Positions 23,803 through 32,319 are shown, numbered from the stretch's first letter. The stretch is 34,545 bases of DNA from Deltaproteobacteria bacterium (GCA_012522415.1 JAAYKM010000137.1:1-34545), one strand, 5' to 3'. Notes: generated by a model from the letters alone, not told the origin. Numbers and translations: made by a program.

Positions 23803-25110
23803 TCAACCCCGCGTTCCCTGACCGCTTCGCTGTTCAATGGGGATATAGTCCCGATGGTGCAAGCCCGTATAGATCTGGCGGGGGCGATGCAGCTTCCAGT
23901 CGGGATCATCGATGCTTTCCTTCCACTGGCTGATCCATCCGGGCAAACGTCCTATGGCGAACATGACCGTAAACATGTTGATGGGGATTCCCAGTGCCCG
24001 CAGCATGATACCACTGTAAAAATCGATATTAGGATACAGTTTATGATCGATAAAATAAGGATCCTTCAAGGCGATTTCCTCCAGACGTTTTGCGAGATCC
24101 AGGAGGGGGTCCTTCAAATTCAGCTTCGTGAGGACCTTGTGAACGATTTTCTCCATAATTTTGGCGCGTGGGTCGTAGTTTTTGTAAACCCTATGACCAA
24201 AACCCATGAGACGAAATTCATCGTTTTTATCTTTTGCTCGCCTGATATAGGGCATGATATCGCCGCCATTATCCGAAATTTTCTGAAGCATTTCGATTAC
24301 CGCCTGATTCGCCCCGCCGTGAAGGGGACCCCACAGAGCACTCATCCCTGCGGAAATCGCCGCGTACAGATTGACCCGTGCACTTCCGACCAGACGAATC
24401 GCCGAGGTTGAGCAGTTCTGTTCATGGTCAGCGTGCAAAATCCAGAAAACATTCAGGGCCTTGACCAGATCCTCGTCTACAATGTAGGGCCGCACCGGCG
24501 AATCGAACATCATGCGCAGAAAATTCGCGCAGTAACTCAACTCATGCGATGGATAGGTTAGCTTATGACCCAGTGAAATTTTGTAAGACATGGCCGCCAG
24601 TGTCCGGAGTTTTGAAATAAGACGGGCAAACGTTATTGTTGCCTGCTCTTCCTGACTCCGATCTTTCAAAGTCGGATAAAAAGCGCGCATAGCCGTGACC
24701 ATGGACGACAGAATGCCCATAGGGTGAGCACGTCCCGGGTACTTTTCAAAGAAGGCTCGCATGTCCTCATGGACCAGGGAGTGCTTGTTCAATAAAGCCG
24801 AAAAATCGTTCAGCTCCTCTTGTGTAGGTAAATCACCGTTGATCAATAGGTAGGCGGTTTCAACAAAACTGGAATGTTCCGCCAATTGTTCGATCGGGAT
24901 GCCCCGGTGACGCAGGATACCCTTCTTGCCATCCATGAAGGTAATTGCGCTTCGGCAACTGCCCGTATTCACAAATCCGGGATCCAAGGTGATGAGTCCC
25001 GTATCTTTCAACAGACGGGAAATATCAATTGCCCGCTCTCCCTCAGTTCCTTCAATAATTGGAAGCTCGTAAGTCTTTCCATCTACAGTCAATAAGGCTT
25101 TGCCTTCCAT
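23803..25110 (-). CDS. gltA: Citrate (Si)-synthase
   Basis: 435 residues, close to the hexameric Gram-negative type (E. coli 427). It condenses oxaloacetate with acetyl-CoA. Catalytic residues are in place: His264 (GPLHGGANQA), His306 (GFGHRVYK) and Asp363 (NIDFYSG). The N-terminal small domain of this type is present (LLTVDGKTYELPIIEGTEG). I moved the start to ATG 25110, with GGAGG at 25122-25126, giving the family N-terminus; the longest ORF adds 40 residues unlike it. It is the first gene of a unit with the Nudix gene. A palindrome lies about 100 bp upstream. Confidence 0.95.
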   Translation of the reverse strand: MEGKALLTVDGKTYELPIIEGTEGERAIDISRLLKDTGLITLDPGFVNTGSCRSAITFMDGKKGILRHRGIPIEQLAEHSSFVETAYLLINGDLPTQEELNDFSALLNKHSLVHEDMRAFFEKYPGRAHPMGILSSMVTAMRAFYPTLKDRSQEEQATITFARLISKLRTLAAMSYKISLGHKLTYPSHELSYCANFLRMMFDSPVRPYIVDEDLVKALNVFWILHADHEQNCSTSAIRLVGSARVNLYAAISAGMSALWGPLHGGANQAVIEMLQKISDNGGDIMPYIRRAKDKNDEFRLMGFGHRVYKNYDPRAKIMEKIVHKVLTKLNLKDPLLDLAKRLEEIALKDPYFIDHKLYPNIDFYSGIMLRALGIPINMFTVMFAIGRLPGWISQWKESIDDPDWKLHRPRQIYTGLHHRDYIPIEQRSGQGTRG

Positions 25111-25210
25111 TTTCTGTGCAACCTCCGTCTCCTGTACTGGCTTTCCCCATAGCAAAAAACTTACATCATGCCTATTGTTTTTTGTCATTTTGAATCGGCG
25201 CCGAACGGTA

Positions 25211-25227
25211 GCCAAACATATTTTGGC
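25211..25227. promoter_or_regulatory. Inverted repeat upstream of gltA
   Basis: GCCAAA-CATAT-TTTGGC, a perfect 17-bp operator-like palindrome 101 bp before the gltA start. The divergent flavoprotein gene starts 174 bp away on the other side. Confidence 0.4.
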
Positions 25228-25281
25228 CATTGTTTAGGCATAGTTCGCATTTTCGTTGGTTGTCCCCCTGAAGTCCTTTCT

Positions 25282-25310
25282 TTGACACAGCCTGGCTTCG
25301 ATGGTATTCT
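25282..25310 (+). promoter_or_regulatory. Sigma-70 promoter of the iron-sulfur flavoprotein gene
   Basis: TTGACA (25282-25287), a 17-nt spacer and TATTCT (25305-25310), about 90 bases before the ATG. Confidence 0.55.
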
Positions 25311-25400
25311 CAGTCTGGGTTACACACGGATTCTACGGAAGTCGACCGGTGAAAACCGTGTGGGCTGGTGGACACAAAAAAATATGCGGGAGGAGTTACC

Positions 25401-25976
25401 ATGATCAGAGTCATCGGCATCAATGGCAGCGCCCGGAAGGACGGCAACACCAGCATGTTGATTCGTCGGGTCTTTTCGGAATTGGAAAGGGAAGGAATCG
25501 ATACCGAACTGATCGATCTTTCCGGGAAAAAACTGCATGGATGCATGGCATGTTATCGATGCCGGGATAACCAGAACCGTCGTTGCGCTGTTCAGGATGA
25601 CTGTAACGCCTGTATCGAAAAAATGGAAAACGCGCAGGGCATCATTCTCGGCTCCCCCACCTATTTCGCGGACGTTTCGAGCGAGATGAAGGCCCTTATT
25701 GATCGGGCGGGTATAGTCGCCAAGAGCAACGGGGATATGTTCCGTCTGAAAGTGGGCGCTGCCATCGTTGCCGCCCGTCGTGCGGGTAGCATCCATGCTT
25801 TTGATACGATCAATCATCTCTTCTTCATCAGCCAGATGGTTGTTCCCGGTTCCAGCTACTGGAATATGGGTGTCGGTCGGGAGAAAGGGGATGTCCTGAA
25901 AGATGAAGAGGGGATGCTGACCATGAAAAACCTGGGCCGGAACATGGCTTGGGTGCTGAACAAACTGTACACATGA
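25401..25976 (+). CDS. Iron-sulfur flavoprotein (Isf-like, NADPH-dependent FMN reductase family)
   Basis: 191 residues. A flavodoxin-like fold starts with the FMN phosphate loop GSARKDGNTS. The compact cluster motif of iron-sulfur flavoproteins follows, GCMACYRC with spacing C-x2-C-x2-C-x7-C, and a further Cys pair lies just after it (DDCNACIEK). GSPTYFADVSSEMKALIDR is the second flavin-binding segment. In archaea and anaerobic bacteria such proteins pass ferredoxin electrons to O2/H2O2 or other acceptors. AGGAG lies just upstream of ATG 25401, so the ORF's first 11 residues are dropped. Monocistronic, divergent from gltA. Confidence 0.9.
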   Translation: MIRVIGINGSARKDGNTSMLIRRVFSELEREGIDTELIDLSGKKLHGCMACYRCRDNQNRRCAVQDDCNACIEKMENAQGIILGSPTYFADVSSEMKALIDRAGIVAKSNGDMFRLKVGAAIVAARRAGSIHAFDTINHLFFISQMVVPGSSYWNMGVGREKGDVLKDEEGMLTMKNLGRNMAWVLNKLYT

Positions 25977-26105
25977 ACCGCCTGATCGCCCTTAAGACCA
26001 AAGAATCACTTGCTAGCACGCCGCCTGTTGTCTGCATGGAGCAGCCGTCAGTAGGTATTTTTACCCCACAGGCACCACGGGTGTCTTTCCGGAAAAACAG
26101 TATTT

Positions 26106-26121
26106 TGGCAATGAATTTGCC
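26106..26121 (+). promoter_or_regulatory. Sigma-54-like promoter (-24/-12) upstream of corA
   Basis: TGGCAATGAATTTGCC has the invariant GG and GC 12 bases apart, with TGGCA and TTGC both intact against TGGCACG-N4-TTGCW. It lies about 280 bases before corA. The segment is partly palindromic (GGCAA-N5-TTGCC), so the opposite strand also has GG-N10-GC, but nothing there would be served. Confidence 0.4.
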
Positions 26122-26354
26122 TTGAACGGGGGCATCAATTCAAATTTTCGGTACCATGCAAGGATAATGACTGTGGCATTGTCAATCGTTTTTATGCTAT
26201 GGTCCTTTCGGCGGTCATATCTTCCCCTTTCTCAAGAAATGTTTTCCGGTTAAAAAGATCTTATCTGAAGAGAAGCCTGACTGCCGTTTTTTATCGGTAC
26301 AGGCGTCATGGGGCTGTCTGATCTTATATCGCACAGGTAAATACAAATGGAAAT

Positions 26355-26377
26355 ACAATAGAGAAAACCTCTATTGT
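26355..26377 (+). promoter_or_regulatory. Hairpin in the corA 5' leader
   Basis: ACAATAGAG-AAAAC-CTCTATTGT, a perfect 9-bp stem, is followed after six bases by TTTTTT (26384-26389), and ends 24 bases before the corA ATG. The gap before the T run makes it a poor terminator; it may affect corA mRNA stability or translation. Confidence 0.4.
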
Positions 26378-26401
26378 GCAGAATTTTTTCGAGGCTGCTA
26401 T

Positions 26402-27328
26402 ATGAAAACCTTCTGGAAGAATGGCAAGGGAATCGTTTCATGCCCGCAATGGGAGCCCAACTGTTGGGTTAGAGTGGAAATGCCTGCCGAAGAGGAAAAA
26501 CGTTATTTAATTGACGAACTTGGCATACCTGAGGCGTTCTACAACGATATTGAGGACGTTGATGAGCGTCCGCGCATTGAATACGATGAGGGCTGGTTTT
26601 TTATTATTCTTCGATTGCCCTACAAAAACATCAATTCAAGCATTCCATACTCCACCGTTCCTCTGGGTATTATTTTCAGAGACGATGTTTTTGTGTCGAT
26701 TTGCTTCTATCAGACGGAGGTCCTGCCCGACTTTATTCTGATGACGCAACGGAAAAACATAAACAAACGCGACCATTTTGATTTGGTGCTAAGACTCATG
26801 CTGTCGTCCAGCGTCTGGTTTCTGAAATACCTAAAGAAGATTGACCAGCGAATAAAAGTTGCCGAAACACAACTTGAGCAATCCATTAGAAATGAGGACT
26901 TGCAAACGCTCTTGAAGATAGAGAACAGTTTGGTGTTTTTTACCACTTCGCTCAAGGGCAATGACATTCTTTTGCATAGAGTCAAAAATCTCAGAAAATA
27001 CAAAGATTCATTCGATCCGGAACTGTTGGAAGACGCTGAAATCGAGGTGCGTCAGGCGCAGGAAACCACGAATGTGTATTCCGACATCCTGAGCGCCATG
27101 ATGGACGCATACGCGTCGGTTATATCCAATAACCTGAACGTGATCATGAAACAACTCACGTGCATCTCAATTATATTGATGATCCCCACATTGATTGCGA
27201 GTTTGTACGGCATGAATGTCCCGAACGGTCTTGAGGATGCGCAATGGGCATTTTTGATGATCCTGTTTGTGTCGCTCCTTCTGTCAGTGGTAGGCATAAT
27301 ACTGTTCATGCGAAAACGATGGTTTTAG
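26402..27328 (+). CDS. corA: CorA-family Mg2+/divalent cation transporter
   Basis: 308 residues. The soluble N-terminal alpha/beta domain and long helices come first (LKKIDQRIKVAETQLEQSIR and following). Two C-terminal transmembrane helices flank the signature YGMNVP loop (near residue 270), with the basic tail RKRWF inside. It forms pentameric channels for Mg2+ or Co2+/Ni2+ in the inner membrane. The distant N-terminus is closer to the CorA-like group without tight E. coli similarity. Start ATG 26402 has CGAGG about seven bases upstream. Transcribed alone from a promoter in the preceding gap. Confidence 0.9.
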   Translation: MKTFWKNGKGIVSCPQWEPNCWVRVEMPAEEEKRYLIDELGIPEAFYNDIEDVDERPRIEYDEGWFFIILRLPYKNINSSIPYSTVPLGIIFRDDVFVSICFYQTEVLPDFILMTQRKNINKRDHFDLVLRLMLSSSVWFLKYLKKIDQRIKVAETQLEQSIRNEDLQTLLKIENSLVFFTTSLKGNDILLHRVKNLRKYKDSFDPELLEDAEIEVRQAQETTNVYSDILSAMMDAYASVISNNLNVIMKQLTCISIILMIPTLIASLYGMNVPNGLEDAQWAFLMILFVSLLLSVVGIILFMRKRWF

Positions 27329-27843
27329 TCTTAGCCCCCGGAGTCTGTTTTGATAAAACCGGCGGCTTTTATCGGGATACAACGAGACCGGTAATACCCC
27401 AACGTCTTTACGTGAGTTCGTTATAAAATGCCCTCCGCCCTATTGCCGTTACAAAACGGGAAACATGGTAACAGAACAGGGGCAGGCTGACAGAAAAAAT
27501 GTTGGAAAAACAGTAAATTTTTCTATAGATTTTTTCCCCGTAATGCTATAGTATTCTTTACCGTTACCGCTAAACTTGCTGTTTTTCGGCAGAGTTGCCG
27601 ATGTCCCCAAAAGATTGGATGGTCAGCTCGTGCGGCAATGATCAAACCATCGAGATCGTGTTGGGCTGTTCCATTTTTTACTGATGACGCCCATCTCATG
27701 GATGGGCGCGGTGGTTGTGAAAGTAGAGTTCTTCGTGGCAACAGGTACGGGACACCGTACGCTCGGGGGGAGTGGGCCACGCTGAAAACTTTTTCGTGTG
27801 GCCCCTGATTTTCTGAGAAGCGTTTTCCCGGCCGGGCGGATTC
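27329..27843. other. Gap between corA and the DUF488 gene
   Basis: About 515 bases with no gene I can support. It has a perfect 8-bp hairpin CGCCCATC-TCATG-GATGGGCG (27688-27708) without a T run on either strand, and an AT-rich stem GATAAAA-N8-TTTTATC just after corA (27352-27373) that may be a weak terminator. Confidence 0.4.
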
Positions 27844-28191
27844 TCAGTTGTCGCGTTCCAGGATATGCTTGAGTACCACCGCCTCATTATGTAACTGGTC
27901 TCTTGCGGCATACAGAAGCGTGATGGTTCCCTTGCGCGAAAGTTCCCGAAGCTCCGATAAGGCCGGGTTATTATCCAGTTCGCTGCGATATCGCTTTTCG
28001 AATTCCTGCCATTTTTCAGGATCGTGCCCGAACCACCGGCGAAGCTCGCCGGATGGCGCAACATCTTTGCACCAATGATCAATCCTTGCTTTGATTTTGG
28101 CTACCCCCCGTGGCCAGAGGCGATCAACAAGAACCCGTACACCGTCCGAGTCGGCTGGCGGATCATAAATCCGCTTCAGTCTAATGTCCAT
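27844..28191 (-). CDS. DUF488-family protein (YeaO-like)
   Basis: 115 residues. IRLKRIYDPP, then RVLVDRLWPRGVAK and the C-terminal TITLLYAARD are the conserved segments of the DUF488/YeaO family, small cytoplasmic proteins of unknown function. The length is normal. Two adjacent ATG codons follow GGAGGG (28195-28200); the second, at 28191, gives better spacing and the family N-terminus. It lies 190 bases downstream, in transcription order, of the CorC-type gene on the same strand. Confidence 0.85.
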   Translation of the reverse strand: MDIRLKRIYDPPADSDGVRVLVDRLWPRGVAKIKARIDHWCKDVAPSGELRRWFGHDPEKWQEFEKRYRSELDNNPALSELRELSRKGTITLLYAARDQLHNEAVVLKHILERDN

Positions 28192-28385
28192 CATCCCTCC
28201 CGTGTGGACGTCCAGCTCAACGGGTAAATGCAGGACGCCTGTTTAGTCCATGTGTTCATACACGGCCTGGATTCCCACGTTTCCAAACCGTTCTATAGGG
28301 CCCCGTATGGACCCGAATTCATGGGCCCAAAAACGTAAAGAGAAAAGCGAGGAGGGCAGATTCGTCACGGAGCGTACAAGAAGAT

Positions 28386-29690
28386 TCAATCTCCCCGTGG
28401 GGCCGGCGTCACCAGAACCTTGTCCACCCTGTGGCCGTCCATATCCATGATTTCAAAGCGCAGCCCTTCCCAGTCGAAATAATCCGCCGGTGAGGGAATC
28501 CGGCCCATGTGCATCATGACGAAACCACCCAAAGTCTGGTAGTCGCCTCTTTCTTCTTCGGGCAGTTTCGCGATGTTGAAGATCTCCTTTAGTTCATCGG
28601 CCGGCAGCATCCCGTCCAAGAGCCACGATCCGTCTTCTCTGCGTACGGCGGTCTCCCAGCTTTCCCCTTCCGTACCAGGCATGACTCCCACGATAGCTTC
28701 CATGATATCATGCAAGGTCACGAGTCCTTGGGTGCTTCCATATTCATCGACGACCAAGGCGATATGATTCGAGGATTGTTTAAATAATTCCAATACCTTG
28801 AGTATCGTCATGCCCTCGTGAACAAACAAGGGCTTGATCAGGTTTTGCTTCATGTCGGGGGATTCACCGCGCACCATGGGCAGAATAAGATGTTTCAATG
28901 TCACGATGCCCAGAATATTTTCCAGGGATCCCTGACAGACCGGGAACTGGCTATGGCCGCTATCCTGGATGCGATACCAGTTATCGCCGAAGGAGAGATC
29001 CGCATCCACCCAGATTATTTCGGCACGGGGTGTCATGAGAACGCTCGCCTTGCGGTCCCCCAGACGAAAGACGCTTTCCACCAGATCCTGTTCTACCTCC
29101 TCGAAAATGCCCATGCGAGTCCCATGATCGATAAGAACCTTGATTTCTTCAGGCGTCACCGCCACACTGGATGGTGGATGAATTCTCAGGAGACGGAGGA
29201 TGATTTCGGTTGACAGACTCAGAAAATGGACCAGAGGTGAGGCAAGGCGGGCAAGAAATGACATGGGACCGGCGATTAATGTAGCAATCCGTTCAGGATA
29301 GCTCAAAGCCAGTCGCTTGGGTACCAGTTCCCCGATGATCAGAGAAAAGTAGGTGATCAGCAAAACCACGATAAACAGGGACAGGCTCGCCGCATAGGGG
29401 GTCAAAGCGGGGTATTGAAGCAGGTTCAGTTTGATTTTCTCCGCGACGGTGGCACCACCGAACGCTCCCGCCAAAATCCCGATCAGGGTGATGCCAACCT
29501 GAACAGTCGAAAGGAAATGGCTCGGTTCCGATGCCAGTTCCATTGCCTTTTTGGCTTTCGGATGGCCTTCTTTGATCCACTGCTGGAGTCTTTCCTTTCG
29601 CGAAGAAATAACCGCGATTTCCGACATGGCGAAGACACCGTTGGCGATAATCAGAATCAGAATGATCAGAACTTCAGATCCGAGGGACAT
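28386..29690 (-). CDS. CorC/HlyC-type membrane protein (DUF21, CBS pair, transporter-associated domain)
   Basis: 434 residues. Residues about 1-180 are a DUF21 domain with four hydrophobic segments (LGSEVLIILILIIANGVFA at the start; ELVPKRLALSYPERIA). Two CBS repeats follow (VLMTPRAEIIWVDADLS; KPLFVHEGMTILKVLELFK with VVDEYGSTQGLVTLHDIMEA), then the CorC_HlyC domain. Despite the old haemolysin label, relatives are linked to Mg2+/Co2+ efflux and resistance. The start ATG 29690 has AAGGAAG five bases upstream and replaces the longer ORF start at 29708. An A/T-rich region with a TTGAAA / TATTAT pair lies before it. Confidence 0.9.
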   Translation of the reverse strand: MSLGSEVLIILILIIANGVFAMSEIAVISSRKERLQQWIKEGHPKAKKAMELASEPSHFLSTVQVGITLIGILAGAFGGATVAEKIKLNLLQYPALTPYAASLSLFIVVLLITYFSLIIGELVPKRLALSYPERIATLIAGPMSFLARLASPLVHFLSLSTEIILRLLRIHPPSSVAVTPEEIKVLIDHGTRMGIFEEVEQDLVESVFRLGDRKASVLMTPRAEIIWVDADLSFGDNWYRIQDSGHSQFPVCQGSLENILGIVTLKHLILPMVRGESPDMKQNLIKPLFVHEGMTILKVLELFKQSSNHIALVVDEYGSTQGLVTLHDIMEAIVGVMPGTEGESWETAVRREDGSWLLDGMLPADELKEIFNIAKLPEEERGDYQTLGGFVMMHMGRIPSPADYFDWEGLRFEIMDMDGHRVDKVLVTPAPRGD

Positions 29691-30572
29691 GCAATCTTCC
29701 TTAATCAATCCCGATAATAATCGTTTCTTGTTTCATATAATATAAAAACCTGCCTTCTTTCAATAAGAAAACGATGAGAGAATTTCCTGTTCCTTCCACC
29801 GCCGGAACATCCTTTGACTCGGGGCAACGCTCTCTTTATGCTCTTGGCCGCCAAACGTAATATCCTGAGAACTGTGTTTTGTGCGGCTGGCCTTTCGGTC
29901 ATACTTATAAAACGACATTCCTTCAGTACGGGATCATTCAGGGTATCAATTCGAGTAGACCTGCTCCAGACAACCAGTGAAGCCGGTCATTCAAAAACCG
30001 CGTCTTGTCCGCTTTATGTTGAACCGTTCCATGGAAATGCCCGGCCAATCGGTTCTGTTCTTTGCAACGAGGACAACAAGGAATCCGGGGGCAACCTTGA
30101 TTCCGTCATAGATTGGGCTTTGGCCAAACGACGCTTTCAAGATGCAAGCCGGGATTCCATGACAGGCGGCTTCGCCAGTCATGATGCCCATGAATCCGGT
30201 TTCTTTAGAAGATCAACGTCAGGCAGACCATCGGCACCTCATCCCGTCAGTGTGCGAGGGCGCGATACGACTCGGTGAATCGGGAGGCTCAACGATCTGA
30301 AGCGCACCAGGGCATGCGATGAAGCGGTCATCGAGGAGGTCAAATTCGAAGTCAAGGAATGAACCCAAGGGTTGAGGGATCTTACGATCAAGGCCGGGGG
30401 GAGCTGGAGCGCTGCCTTTGATCTTATGTCTGTCAATCCGTACAAAAAATCCCTTACGGGTAAGGGGCAAAAGGATGATGGAGGCAACAGCACCGGAGGG
30501 CCATATGTCCGCTTATGCGTATCGTTTCCGAAGGCGGCATGTCGGACGGTGCGTGGAAGCCACTCCGATCCG
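29691..30572. other. Gene-poor region before the CxxCxGxG gene
   Basis: About 880 bases with no gene I can support. Short protein-like stretches occur in different frames on both strands: on plus, a frame ending at TGA about 30358-30360 (RTRACDEAVIEEVKFEVKE); on minus, 29991-30191. None is continuous, and each lacks a proper start. A decayed gene is possible. Confidence 0.4.
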
Positions 30573-30923
30573 TCAGGACGCTGCCTGCAGGTAACCCGTT
30601 CCACCGCACTTGGCGCAGGGCAACCGGCCTCTGCCATGGCAATGGGCAAAGCAAGGCGCTTGACCGTCACCCTTGCAGGTTGGGCAAATCATCTTCCCGG
30701 TTCCTTCGCACTGTTGGCAGGCAATTTTCCCTGTACCCCGGCATTGTTTACAACGCATCATGAGGCGTCCCTTGCCGGTTCCATTGCAATCGGGACATTC
30801 AATCAGCCCCAAGGCCTGGCAACGGGGACAGTTGATGCGACCGTGACCTTTGCACCGTTTGCAGAGGCAGTTACACAGCGTGCCGAAACCTTTACAGACA
30901 TTGCATACGATTGGGGATTCCAT
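30573..30923 (-). CDS. Small protein of tandem CxxCxGxG zinc-finger repeats (DnaJ-type)
   Basis: 116 residues made almost wholly of about nine CxxCxGxG-like repeats, against four in the DnaJ cysteine-rich region. Strict copies include CKRCKGHG, CPDCNGTG, CKQCRGTG, CQQCEGTG, CPTCKGDG and CAKCGGTG; two are degenerate (CPRCQALG; CFAHCHGRG with C-x3-C). No J domain or membrane segment is present. It should bind several zinc ions and might act as a chaperone or redox-linked binding protein, but function is unknown. The start ATG 30923 has AAGGAG eight bases upstream, trimming 14 residues from the longest ORF. Divergent from the glycosyltransferase. Confidence 0.8.
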   Translation of the reverse strand: MESPIVCNVCKGFGTLCNCLCKRCKGHGRINCPRCQALGLIECPDCNGTGKGRLMMRCKQCRGTGKIACQQCEGTGKMICPTCKGDGQAPCFAHCHGRGRLPCAKCGGTGYLQAAS

Positions 30924-31055
30924 TCCTGCGGTCTCCTTCTCATTCCGCGGGCATACCATTTCCATGGTGATGAATACCGCAGTATATCACCTGCGTATAC
31001 ATCGGACTATTACAAAATCATTTAAATATCCACTTTTTTGTTGGCGGGTTGCGCT

Positions 31056-31084
31056 TTGACAAGCGGCTCATATTTTTTTATACT
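31056..31084 (+). promoter_or_regulatory. Sigma-70 promoter of the glycosyltransferase gene
   Basis: TTGACA (31056-31061), a 17-nt spacer and TATACT (31079-31084), one of the best matches in the window. Transcription would start about 31091. Confidence 0.8.
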
Positions 31085-31112
31085 TCTGTTGCTTTAAAAT
31101 AAAGCGGTGTTC

Positions 31113-32174
31113 ATGGATTCTGTATTCATGCAAAGAGATCGAGAAAAAGCAATAAAAAGCCTTCTTGTAACACCCACATATTTTCCTCAACTGACCGGTA
31201 ACGCTGTAACGGTCCACCGCATTTCTCAAGGACTCGCCCAAGTGGGCGTGGACTGCCGGATAATTGATTTGTCGAGGACGGATGGAGCCGATCTGCTCCG
31301 CCCTTGTCGAGAATTTAGCCCCGATATCATCCATGGTTTCCATGCGCATAAAGCAGGCCGGTCAAGCCTGTTCCTGAAAAAAGAACTCGGCGCGCCCCTG
31401 GTTACAACGCTGACCGGTACGGATGTGAATATCGATTTGAAAAATCTGGAGCGACGCCGGGCCATCAAAGAGGTATTGGCGGCTTCCGACCTGATCACGG
31501 TATTTAACGATCACGCCTTATCTGTTCTTATTGGATGCGGCATCCCGCGCAACAAGGTAAAGGTGATCCATCAATCTGTCCTTCTGCCGGGGCAGGGAAA
31601 GATTGATTTTCGCGCCCAATATGGCGTTCGGGCAAATGAAACGGTTTTCCTGATGTCAGGCGGTATCCGGCGTGTAAAGCGTATTGGTTACGCGATCGAC
31701 GGCTTGGCCGAGGCAAAAAAAATTCGGTCCGGAATTCGCCTTTTCATTGCCGGCCTTGTTTTGGAGCAGAATGAATATCAGAAAATTCAAAAACGCATGC
31801 AACGGTATCCTTGGGTGAGTTATCTGGGGCAGGTTTCCCGGGAGTACATGCCCTCACTGCTCAAAAGCGTCGATGTAGTGCTGAATACATCGGCTTCCGA
31901 GTCGGAAGCCAACGCCCTGCTGGAGGCGTTCTATTACCGCAAGCCGGTTGTGGCTCGCCGTATTCCCGGTAATGCTTCGCTCTTAACGAGCGAGACGGGA
32001 TTGCTATTTGACAATAGAAAAGAGTTTTACGAAAAAATTCTGTACGCCATCGATAACCCGGCCCGGCTGGAAGATATGTGTAAAAAAGCCGAGAAGTTAA
32101 TACAGACCACCTTCAGATGGTCCTTGGAAACAGACGGATATGCCGCTGTATATAGGGGACTGATGGCGTCGTGA
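31113..32174 (+). CDS. Glycosyltransferase family 4 (GT-B fold)
   Basis: 353 residues. The N-terminal half starts with LLVTPTYFPQLTGNAVTVHR, the usual GT4 opening, with the acceptor-side pattern HGFHAHKAG and TGTD. The C-terminal half binds the sugar nucleotide: SGGIRRVKRIGYAIDGL, GLVLEQNEYQKI, LGQVSREYMP, then STSASESEANALLEAFYYRKPVV with the E-x7-E-like acidic signature, and GNASLL. It probably transfers a sugar onto a lipid or surface glycan; donor and acceptor are unknown. Start ATG 31113 fits the promoter; GTG 31107 and ATG 31128 are possible. No strong ribosome binding site. Confidence 0.85.
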   Translation: MDSVFMQRDREKAIKSLLVTPTYFPQLTGNAVTVHRISQGLAQVGVDCRIIDLSRTDGADLLRPCREFSPDIIHGFHAHKAGRSSLFLKKELGAPLVTTLTGTDVNIDLKNLERRRAIKEVLAASDLITVFNDHALSVLIGCGIPRNKVKVIHQSVLLPGQGKIDFRAQYGVRANETVFLMSGGIRRVKRIGYAIDGLAEAKKIRSGIRLFIAGLVLEQNEYQKIQKRMQRYPWVSYLGQVSREYMPSLLKSVDVVLNTSASESEANALLEAFYYRKPVVARRIPGNASLLTSETGLLFDNRKEFYEKILYAIDNPARLEDMCKKAEKLIQTTFRWSLETDGYAAVYRGLMAS

Positions 32175-32190
32175 CAGAGGAACCGTTGAC

Positions 32191-32280
32191 CTGAAAGCCG
32201 TTAAGAACACCTCCATGTCAATAGCCGAAATTTATGTTGACAGGCTTGAACAAAGTTGGTAGCAGGAGGTCGGCTTTCAG
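32191..32280 (+). other. Nested inverted repeats, large hairpin downstream of the glycosyltransferase
   Basis: Three nested perfect arm pairs: CTGAAAGCCG (32191-32200) with CGGCTTTCAG (32271-32280), ACCTCC (32209-32214) with GGAGGT (32265-32270), and TGTCAA (32216-32221) with TTGACA (32237-32242). The first two right arms abut, so they would stack as one long stem with an 8-nt bulge on the left. There is no T run, so it is not an ordinary terminator. Which RNA carries it is unknown. Confidence 0.5.
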
Positions 32281-32319
32281 TACGGGTAGAAAATGTTGTT
32301 GTCATCTTTGGAGGCAAGG

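Larger units (their letters stand above)
25977..26401. other. Gap before corA
   Basis: No gene seen in 425 bases. It holds a sigma-54-like promoter (26106-26121) and a hairpin near the corA start (26355-26377). No M-box magnesium riboswitch could be recognised. Confidence 0.45.

Noticed and set aside
26180-26401. M-box magnesium riboswitch before corA
   Set aside because: None of the M-box conserved blocks could be found; only a simple hairpin is present.
27688-27708. Perfect 8-bp hairpin as a terminator of the DUF488 gene
   Set aside because: No T run follows on either strand, and it is 135 bases from the stop codon.
29991-30191. Minus-strand 66-codon ORF resembling a PAC2-type fragment
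   Set aside because: The resemblance is only a loose glycine/alanine pattern; there is an in-frame stop just upstream, no ribosome binding site and no continuation.
29814-30278. Plus-strand 154-codon ORF in the gene-poor region
   Set aside because: No motif, no ribosome binding site, a composition unlike the neighbouring proteins, and an opening that is antisense to an open frame before the HlyC gene.
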